Source: DASVFB01 sp045806505
Lineage (GTDB): Bacteria > Actinomycetota > Thermoleophilia > Gaiellales > Gaiellaceae
Length of the DNA: 9,360 bases
Direction of reading: 5' to 3'
Assembly: GCA_045806505.1 (NCBI GenBank)
Contig: JBJMJE010000262.1
Span: forward strand, 1-9,360
In this document: positions 1 through 5,412 of the stretch, in pieces
Layout of the letters: each line of letters begins with the position of its first letter
Position numbering within the stretch: position 1 is the first letter of the stretch
Made by a program: the position numbers and the translations under genes
Notes under the pieces: generated by a model
Told to the model about the DNA's origin: nothing
Database searches by the model: none
Seen by the model: only the letters and a program-made list of their open reading frames with translations

Positions 1-18
1 CCGCTCCCACGCGGCGCG

Positions 19-34
19 AAAGGAGAGCCTCTCC
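19..34 (+). promoter_or_regulatory. Ribosome binding site of ilvE inside a small hairpin
   Basis: AAAGGAG at 19-25 is a near-ideal Shine-Dalgarno sequence 9 nt before the ATG at 35. The same bases begin an inverted repeat, GGAGA (22-26) and TCTCC (30-34) with loop GCC, ending directly at the start codon. The hairpin would bury the Shine-Dalgarno sequence. The repeat is seen directly; a regulatory role is inference, and the stem is short. Confidence 0.55.
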
Positions 35-964
35 ATGCAGGCCACCGAGAAGATCTGGATGAACGGCGAGCTGATCGACTGGGACGATGCGAAGATCCAC
101 GTCGGCTCGCACGGGTTGCATTACGGATCTGGCGTCTTCGAGGGGATCCGCTGCTACGACACGCCGCAGGGGCCGTCGGTGTTCCGCCTTCACGACCACC
201 TCGAGCGGTTCGCGAACTCGGCGAAGCTGCTCTACATGCAGCTCCCGTACTCGCCGGACGAACTCCGCGACGTCTGCAAGGAGCTCATCTGCACGAACGG
301 TCTGCCGTCGTGCTACCTGCGCCCGCTCGCGTTCTACGGCTTCGGCGAGCTCGGCGTCGCCGCGCGTGAGAACCCGGTCGAGGTCGTGATCATGAGCTGG
401 CCGTGGGGCACGTACCTCGGCGACGACGGCTTGCTCAACGGCATTCGCGCGAAGGTCTCCTCGTGGCAGCGCATCGGGCCGAACGTCATCCCGCACGTCG
501 CGAAGGCGACCGGCGTCTACCTCAACTCGATGCTGGCCGTCACCGAGGCCAACAACGGCGGCTACGACGAGGCGATCATGCTCACGCACGACGGCTACGT
601 CGCGGACGGCTCCGGCGAGAACATCTTCGTCGTGCGCGACGGCGTCCTCTACACGCCGGACCTTTCGGCGGGGATCCTGCCGGGTCTCACGCGCGACACG
701 ATCATCCAGATCGCGCAGGACCTCGGCTACACGGTCGTCGAGAAGAATCTCATCCGCTCCGATCTTCACGTCGCGGACGAGCTCTTCATGTGCGGCACGG
801 CGGCCGAGGTGACGCCGATCTGCGAGATCGACGACATCGTCATCGGCGTCGGGCCCGTGACGAAGGAGATCCAGAAGGCGTACCTCGACACGGTGAACGG
901 CGTGAACGACCGGTGGGCGCAGTGGCGCGACCCGGTCGAGAACTTCGCGCGCGCCGAAGCGTGA
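35..964 (+). CDS. ilvE: Branched-chain amino acid aminotransferase (class IV PLP enzyme)
   Basis: A 309-residue fold-type IV aminotransferase, the usual full length for IlvE. It is expected to interconvert leucine, isoleucine and valine with their 2-oxo acids, using glutamate/2-oxoglutarate, in the cytoplasm. The N-terminal block HGLHYGSGVFEGIR (26-39) is typical of the family. The PLP-binding lysine is K157 in HVAKATGVYLNS. E195 in GSGENIFVV corresponds to the glutamate that contacts the PLP ring nitrogen. GILPGLTR (213-220) and GTAAEVTPI (254-261) are BCAT hallmarks that separate it from D-amino acid aminotransferase and aminodeoxychorismate lyase. The ATG at 35 follows a strong AAAGGAG ribosome binding site and the protein begins with the expected KIWMNGELIDW. 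Its stop overlaps the GTG start of the next gene, so the two are probably co-translated. Substrate range within branched-chain acids is not decided by sequence. Confidence 0.95.
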   Translation: MQATEKIWMNGELIDWDDAKIHVGSHGLHYGSGVFEGIRCYDTPQGPSVFRLHDHLERFANSAKLLYMQLPYSPDELRDVCKELICTNGLPSCYLRPLAFYGFGELGVAARENPVEVVIMSWPWGTYLGDDGLLNGIRAKVSSWQRIGPNVIPHVAKATGVYLNSMLAVTEANNGGYDEAIMLTHDGYVADGSGENIFVVRDGVLYTPDLSAGILPGLTRDTIIQIAQDLGYTVVEKNLIRSDLHVADELFMCGTAAEVTPICEIDDIVIGVGPVTKEIQKAYLDTVNGVNDRWAQWRDPVENFARAEA

Positions 965-2076
965 CGCAGGCAACTCGCAGGGTCGCGCTCAGCGCGCCCT
1001 GGATCGACGAGCGCGACGAGGAGCTCGTGCTCGAGACGCTGCGTTCGGGCCACCTGTCGCTCGGGCCGACCGGGCCGCGGTTCGAGGAGCTGCTCGCGGA
1101 CGCCGTCGGCGCACGCTACTGCGCCGCCGTCTCGAGCGGCACCGCGGGGCTTCACCTCGGGATGGTCCTCGCCGGCGTCGGCCCCGGCGACGAGGTGATC
1201 ACGTCGCCGTACTCGTTCGTCGCGTCTGCGAACTGCGCGATCTACGAGGGCGCGACGCCGGTCTTCGCCGACATCGACCCGCACACCTACAACCTCGATC
1301 CCGCAGCGGTCGAGGCTGCGGTCACCGAGCGGACGAAGGCGATCGTGGCCGTCGACATCTTCGGCTACCCGTGCGAGCTCGACCCGTTGCTGGACATCTG
1401 CGAGCGGCACGGGCTCGCGCTCGTCCAGGACGCGTGCGAGGCGCTCGGGGCGCGGTACAAGGGACGACGGCTCGGCTCGCACGGGCATCCGACGACGTTC
1501 GCGTTCTATCCGAACAAGCAGATGACGACGGGCGAAGGCGGGGCCGTGGTGACGGACGACGAGGAGCAGCACGCGCTGCTCGTGTCGCTCCGCAACCAGG
1601 GCCGGCTCGAGACGAGCTCGTGGCTCATGCACGGTCGCCTCGGGTTCAACTACCGCCTCGACGACATCTCGGCCGCGCTCGGCATCGGCCAGGTCGAGCG
1701 GCTGGACGAGATCCTCTCGGCGCGCGCGCACGTCGCGACGCGGTATACGGAGCTGCTGGCAGGCGTCGACGTCGAGCCGCCGCTCGCGGACGACGCGGAT
1801 CACGCGCGCTCGTGGTTCGTCTACGTCGTGAAGCTTCCGCAGGGCGTCGACCGGGACGACGTCATGCGACGCATGGGCGAGCGCGGCGTCGCAACGGCGC
1901 CGTACGTGCCGTCAATCCATCTTCAGTCGTACATGCGCGAGCGCTACGGCTTCCGCGAGGGCATGTTCCCCGTCTCGGAGGACTGCAGCGCGCGCACGAT
2001 GGCGGTGCCGTTCCACGCGCGACTCGGCGAGGACGACCAGCGGTACGTCGTCGAGACGTTGCGCTCCGTGCTGTAG
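961..2076 (+). CDS. DegT/DnrJ/EryC1/StrS family PLP aminotransferase
   Basis: A 371-residue fold-type I aminotransferase of the family that makes amino sugars (perosamine, 4-amino-arabinose, bacillosamine-type) from nucleotide-linked keto-sugars. SSGTAGLH (58-65) is the phosphate-binding cup. D157 in VQDACEALGA pairs with the PLP pyridine nitrogen. K186 in FYPNKQMTTGEGGAVVT is the Schiff-base lysine. RNQG (211-214) and GFNYRLDDISAALG (228-241) are family motifs. The GTG at 961 is chosen because its GTGA overlaps the ilvE stop and the conserved domain begins soon after, at SAPWIDERDEE. The same frame stays open upstream to 403, but that part is the shadow of ilvE. No sugar dehydratase or glycosyltransferase lies beside it, so the actual substrate cannot be named. 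Translational coupling to ilvE is likely, because only a weak GAAG precedes the start. Confidence 0.9.
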   Translation: MTQATRRVALSAPWIDERDEELVLETLRSGHLSLGPTGPRFEELLADAVGARYCAAVSSGTAGLHLGMVLAGVGPGDEVITSPYSFVASANCAIYEGATPVFADIDPHTYNLDPAAVEAAVTERTKAIVAVDIFGYPCELDPLLDICERHGLALVQDACEALGARYKGRRLGSHGHPTTFAFYPNKQMTTGEGGAVVTDDEEQHALLVSLRNQGRLETSSWLMHGRLGFNYRLDDISAALGIGQVERLDEILSARAHVATRYTELLAGVDVEPPLADDADHARSWFVYVVKLPQGVDRDDVMRRMGERGVATAPYVPSIHLQSYMRERYGFREGMFPVSEDCSARTMAVPFHARLGEDDQRYVVETLRSVL

Positions 2077-2090
2077 GCGATAATCGGCGC

Positions 2091-2447
2091 GTGCCCGACG
2101 GCTCGCGCATGATCTTCCTCGGCTTCGGCAAGTACGCGCGCGCGGACAAGATCTACGCGCTCGAGCCGCTGCGCGGCGACGAGCGTGGGGGAGGCCGGCG
2201 CACGCGCGTCTGGGTCGAGGGCGTCTCGGATCCCATCATCGCGTCGCGGACCGAGCGGACGATCCTCTCCGAGATGGGGCAGGAGGCCGCCGCCAACGTC
2301 GCCGTCGTCGAGGACGCGGTCGCACTCGCGCGGCGGCTGCTCGAGGGCGCGGAGCAGGGACGGCTCGACCTCGGCGACCTCCAGCGGCGCGCGCGGCGGC
2401 TGCTCGAGGCGACGACGAACCCGGACGAAGACACCCGCCTCTTCTGA
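2091..2447 (+). CDS. Small RemA/DUF370-like protein with helical C-terminal tail
   Basis: A 118-residue protein (112 if it starts at the in-frame ATG 2109). Residues 7-60 match the pattern I know from RemA/DUF370: a GFG box (FLGFGKYARADKIYALEPL), then GRRTRVWVEG, then a hydrophobic strand ending in an I-A-S-R-T-E-R-T-I-L stretch. RemA of Bacillus is a DNA-binding regulator of extracellular matrix genes, built as an oligomeric ring. Family membership here is by eye, so moderate confidence. After the domain comes a tail of about 55 residues that looks alpha-helical and rich in A, L, E and R (VEDAVALARRLLEGAEQGRL, then a second helix), ending in an acidic segment. RemA itself is only about 80-90 residues, so the tail is extra. 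The gene starts 15 nt after the DegT stop. GTG 2091 has a weak AGGCGA 13 nt upstream; ATG 2109 has no visible ribosome binding site, so the start is open. Confidence 0.75.
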   Translation: MPDGSRMIFLGFGKYARADKIYALEPLRGDERGGGRRTRVWVEGVSDPIIASRTERTILSEMGQEAAANVAVVEDAVALARRLLEGAEQGRLDLGDLQRRARRLLEATTNPDEDTRLF

Positions 2448-3745
2448 GCGAAGAGCCGCGCCTGCCCGACGAGGCGCCGCCCGGGCTCGAGGGGCCGGGC
2501 GTTCGCGAACGCTTCGCGCGCCTGGCGATCGACTTCACGCCGCTGCGCGAGGCGCCGTCGTTTCGCTGGTTCTGGCTCGGCCAGGCGGCGAAGGACCTCG
2601 GCGGAGGCGTCGCACAGGTGGCGCTGCCGTATCAGATCTACTCGCTCACCGGCTCCACGCTCGCCGTCGCCGCGATCTCGTTCGTCGAGCTCGTGCCGCT
2701 CGTGACCCTGACGCTGCTCGGCGGCGCGCTCGCGGACGCCGTCGACCGGCGGCGGCTCCTGATCTGGACGCAGCTCGGCATGGCGGCGACGGGAGTCCTG
2801 CTCGTCGTCAATGCCGCTGTGCCGAATCCGCAGGTGTGGGCGTGCTTCGTGCTTGCGTTCTTCTCGGCGTCGTTCTTCTGCCTCGGCGTCGGCGGCATGC
2901 GCTCGATCACGCCGCGCCTCGTCCCCCCGGAACAGCTGACCGCTGCGCTCGTGCTCGAGAGCATCTCCGGTTCGTTCGCTTCCGTGGGCGGTCCGGCCCT
3001 CGGCGGCGTCCTCATCGGCACGGTCGGGCTCACCGCGACGTACGCGTTCGACCTCGCGACCTTCGTCGCCGGGATCGGAAGCATCTTCGCGCTGCCGAAG
3101 ATCGCGCCCGTCGCCGATGCCGACCGGCCGAGCTTCCGTTCGATCGCCGACGGCTTCCGCTACGTCGTCAGGCAGCCCGTCGTGCTCGGCTTCATGCTGG
3201 TGGACGTCAACGCGATGGTCTTCGGGATGCCGATGGCGCTCTTCCCGGCGATCGCGACGCACAAGTACGGCGACCCGGCACTCCTCGGCTACATGTACGC
3301 CGCACCGTACGCCGGTGCGCTGGTGTCGTCGCTCGCATCCGGCTGGATTCCGCACGTGCGCCGCCAGGGGCTCGCGGTGGTGATCGCAGCGACGGGGTGG
3401 GGGATCGCGATCGCGGCCTTCGGGTTCACGAACACGTTGTGGGCGGGGCTGTTGCTCCTCGCCGTGGCCGGCGCGGCGGACAACATCAGCGCCGTCTTTC
3501 GCGCCACGATCATGCTGAGCGCGACGCCGGAGAGCATGCGCGGCCGGCTGACCGGCATCGAGTTCATGCAGGTCGCGAGCGCGCCGACGCTCGGCAACGT
3601 CGAGGCGGGCGTCGTCGCGTCGCTGACCAGCCTGCGCTTCTCGATCGTCTCGGGCGGATTTCTCTGCGTGATCGGCACGGTGGTCGTCTCTCTGCTCTTC
3701 CCGGCGTTGCTTCGCTACGACTCGAAGCGGGACAGGCTCACATGA
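2444..3745 (+). CDS. MFS transporter, EntS/MFS_3-like exporter (start codon uncertain)
   Basis: A 12-helix-type major facilitator protein, probably a drug or small-molecule exporter in the inner membrane. Motif A between helices 2 and 3 reads GGALADAVDRRRLL. Hydrophobic helices repeat through the protein, and the C-terminus is short and basic (YDSKRDRLT). The first standard start codon in frame is GTG 2618, which gives 375 residues but cuts away the conserved start of helix 1. The same frame upstream encodes family-like sequence (TPLREAPSFRWFWLGQAAKDLGG), so translation must begin earlier. There is no ATG, GTG or TTG in any + frame between 2448 and 2617. CTG 2444 overlaps the previous stop as CTGA and would give 433 residues beginning LSEEPRLPDEAP; I use it provisionally. 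CTG 2462, 2522 and 2543 are other options. Substrate unknown. The stop overlaps the next gene as ATGA. Confidence 0.88.
   Translation: MSEEPRLPDEAPPGLEGPGVRERFARLAIDFTPLREAPSFRWFWLGQAAKDLGGGVAQVALPYQIYSLTGSTLAVAAISFVELVPLVTLTLLGGALADAVDRRRLLIWTQLGMAATGVLLVVNAAVPNPQVWACFVLAFFSASFFCLGVGGMRSITPRLVPPEQLTAALVLESISGSFASVGGPALGGVLIGTVGLTATYAFDLATFVAGIGSIFALPKIAPVADADRPSFRSIADGFRYVVRQPVVLGFMLVDVNAMVFGMPMALFPAIATHKYGDPALLGYMYAAPYAGALVSSLASGWIPHVRRQGLAVVIAATGWGIAIAAFGFTNTLWAGLLLLAVAGAADNISAVFRATIMLSATPESMRGRLTGIEFMQVASAPTLGNVEAGVVASLTSLRFSIVSGGFLCVIGTVVVSLLFPALLRYDSKRDRLT
2499..2512. repeat. 14-bp perfect palindrome in the MFS N-terminal coding region
   Basis: GCGTTCGCGAACGC is identical to its own reverse complement. 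It lies between the RemA-like stop and the first standard MFS start codon, within the predicted N-terminal tail. It could be an operator or simply codon-driven GC-rich sequence; nothing else supports a role. Confidence 0.4.
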
Positions 3746-4314
3746 AGCGGCTCACGCGCGAGTACTTCGCTCGCTCGGTGCACGACGTCGCGCCCGAGCT
3801 GATCGGCGCCGTGCTGCTCGTCGACGGCGTCGGCGGCGTGATCGTGGAGGTCGAGGCATACGACCACGAGGATCCCGCAGCGCATGGCTTCCGGGGCAGG
3901 ACCGAGCGCAACGCGACGATGTTCGGCGGCCCGGGGTACGCGTACGTCTACCGCTCGTACGGGATCCACTGGTGTCTGAACTTCGTGTGCGAGGACGTCG
4001 ACATCGCGAACGCGGTGCTCGTCCGCGCGCTCGAGCCGACCGACGGGCTCGACGCGATGCGCGCGCGGCGCGGAGTCGGCGACGACCGGCTGCTGTGCGC
4101 CGGGCCGGGGCGGCTTTGCCAGGCGCTCGGCGTCTCTCGTGCACATGACGGCGCCGCGCTCGACGAGCCGCCGTTCGAGTTGCACGCGCGAGCGCGCGAG
4201 CCGGAGATCGTCCGCGGCCCGCGCATCGGCATCACCAAAGCGGTCGAGCAGCCGTGGCGGTACGGGCTCGCCGGTTCGCGCTTTCTGAGCCGGCCGTTCC
4301 GCACGCGCGCCTAG
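3742..4314 (+). CDS. DNA-3-methyladenine glycosylase (AAG/MPG family)
   Basis: A 190-residue alkyladenine DNA glycosylase, normal size for the bacterial family. It removes 3-methyladenine and related alkylated or deaminated purines from DNA, starting base excision repair. By comparison with human AAG, E38 in VEVEAYDHEDPAAH is the water-activating glutamate (E125), Y40 the stacking tyrosine (Y127) and H48 matches H136. NATMFGGPGYAYVYRSYGIHWCLNF (57-81) is the family's central block with the intercalating-loop tyrosines and N80. VLVRALEPTDGLDAMRARRG contains the arginine equivalent to R182, and LLCAGPGRLCQALGV is the next conserved block. The ATG at 3742 overlaps the MFS stop (ATGA) and has AGG 5 nt upstream inside the MFS gene. 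It is followed after 38 bp by an AlkB-like gene, making an alkylation-repair pair. It is not related in fold to AlkA or Tag. Confidence 0.95.
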   Translation: MKRLTREYFARSVHDVAPELIGAVLLVDGVGGVIVEVEAYDHEDPAAHGFRGRTERNATMFGGPGYAYVYRSYGIHWCLNFVCEDVDIANAVLVRALEPTDGLDAMRARRGVGDDRLLCAGPGRLCQALGVSRAHDGAALDEPPFELHARAREPEIVRGPRIGITKAVEQPWRYGLAGSRFLSRPFRTRA

Positions 4315-4352
4315 TCGGTTTCCACGCGGTGCGAAGCGCGCACGACAGGGAC

Positions 4353-4922
4353 ATGCCGCGCCTGCCGACCGTCGAAGAGCGTCCTGCGGGCCTCGGCTAC
4401 GTCGCCGAGCTGCTGGCGTCGGAGGAGGAACGCGCCGCGCTCTCCGCGATCGACGATGTCGCGTTCGACGAGATCCGCATGCACGGCGTCGTCGCCAAGC
4501 GCACCGCGAAGCACTACGGCGTGGACTACGACTACGAGCGTCGCGGCGTGATCGAGGCGGCGGAGCCGGTGCCCGACTGGATCCTGCCGATCCGCGTCAA
4601 GGCGGCGCAGCTCGCCGAGCTCGACCCGGAAGACCTCGTCGAGGTGCTCGTGCAGCGCTATCCCGAAGGCGCGCAGATCAGCTGGCACCGCGACGCACCG
4701 GCGTTCGGCACCGTCGTCGGCGCCTCGCTGCTCGCGCCGGCGCGCATGCGCTTCCGCCGCGACAAGGGCGGCGTGCGGCGGACGTTCGAGCTCGAGCTCC
4801 CGCCGCGATCCGGCTACGTGCTTGCAGGCGAGGCTCGTACCGCGTGGCAGCACCACGTGCCGCCGACGAAGAGCCTCCGCTACTCGATCACGTTCCGGAC
4901 GCTGCGGAAGCGCTCGTCGTAA
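4353..4922 (+). CDS. AlkB-like 2-oxoglutarate/Fe(II)-dependent dioxygenase
   Basis: A 189-residue protein of the AlkB superfamily, expected to remove methyl groups oxidatively from 1-methyladenine/3-methylcytosine-type lesions in DNA or RNA, using 2-oxoglutarate, O2 and Fe(II). The iron facial triad is visible: H112 and D114 in ISWHRDAP, and H167 in WQHHVPP. R176 and R182 in LRYSITFR form the R-x5-R motif that holds 2-oxoglutarate and packs the active site. VEVLVQRYPEGAQISWHRD is the usual run-up to the HxD. The ATG at 4353 is preferred because the conserved domain begins soon after; AGGG lies only 2 nt before it, so the in-frame GTG 4329 is an alternative. The frame stays open back to 4254, but that overlaps the glycosylase. 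The substrate could be nucleic acid other than DNA. Its 3' end overlaps the convergent gene at 4888. Confidence 0.92.
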   Translation: MPRLPTVEERPAGLGYVAELLASEEERAALSAIDDVAFDEIRMHGVVAKRTAKHYGVDYDYERRGVIEAAEPVPDWILPIRVKAAQLAELDPEDLVEVLVQRYPEGAQISWHRDAPAFGTVVGASLLAPARMRFRRDKGGVRRTFELELPPRSGYVLAGEARTAWQHHVPPTKSLRYSITFRTLRKRSS

Positions 4923-5412
4923 TCCCTTCGCCGTGCCCGACGAGGACGACGTCGGCGCCGAGCCGCGTGAGCTTCCGTGGCGGCCGAAGTCGCAGCAGCG
5001 GGTGGACGCCGATCCGCTTTCCGCCCCACGTGAAGTAGCCGACCGTCCCGAGCGCGTCGGCGACGACGAGCACGCGACGCTCCGGCCACCACAGAGCGCG
5101 CTCGCGCCAGAACGGCATGTTCACGACGCGCACGATCTCGAGCGGCGCGTCGACGCGGTCCGGCACGCGCAGGTGCGGCACGCCGAGCTCCGCGGCGACC
5201 TCGGCGCAATCGCGGTTGTGACGGTCGAGCAGCTGAATCACGCCCGCCGGCTCGCCGAGGTCGCGCGCGTGGTCGAGCGCGTCCGGCCAGAGCACCGCGT
5301 CGACGAGCCATACGCGTCCCTCCACCGCGAGCGCGTGGGACGTCCGAACCAGTCGCTCGTCCGGAATCCAACCGAAGCCGTACTCGCTCTCGTCGCAGAA
5401 GCGGAAGGTCAA
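4888..5412 (-). CDS. Degenerate metallo-beta-lactamase-fold-like protein, function unknown
   Basis: A 174-residue protein that I cannot assign a function. Its layout recalls a metallo-beta-lactamase fold: a strand VWLVDAV (34-40), a GVIQLLDRHNRDCAEVAAELGVP segment (57-79) where the HxHxDH metal motif would be, VLVVADALG (114-122) with D119 in the place of the bridging aspartate, and DVVLVGHGEG (154-163) with H160 like the family's last histidine. The HxHxDH motif is replaced by D-R-H-N-R-D-C, so at most part of the metal site remains and hydrolase activity is doubtful. The TTG start at 5412 overlaps the PBP stop as TTGA; no ribosome binding site is visible, which fits translational coupling. 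The frame remains open far upstream, but that part is a shadow of the PBP. Its 3' end overlaps the alkB-like gene by 35 bp on the other strand. Confidence 0.8.
   Translation of the reverse strand: MTFRFCDESEYGFGWIPDERLVRTSHALAVEGRVWLVDAVLWPDALDHARDLGEPAGVIQLLDRHNRDCAEVAAELGVPHLRVPDRVDAPLEIVRVVNMPFWRERALWWPERRVLVVADALGTVGYFTWGGKRIGVHPLLRLRPPRKLTRLGADVVLVGHGEGITTSASAASGT

Noticed and set aside
403..960. Long N-terminal extension of the DegT-type aminotransferase
   Set aside because: This part is arginine/histidine-rich shadow of ilvE; the enzyme fold begins right after the GTG at 961.
2153..3355. 400-residue open frame on the - strand opposite the RemA-like and MFS genes
   Set aside because: Its product is almost entirely R, E, D, A and H with no hydrophobic core or family motif, as expected from the antisense of GC-rich genes. 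The + strand genes explain the region.
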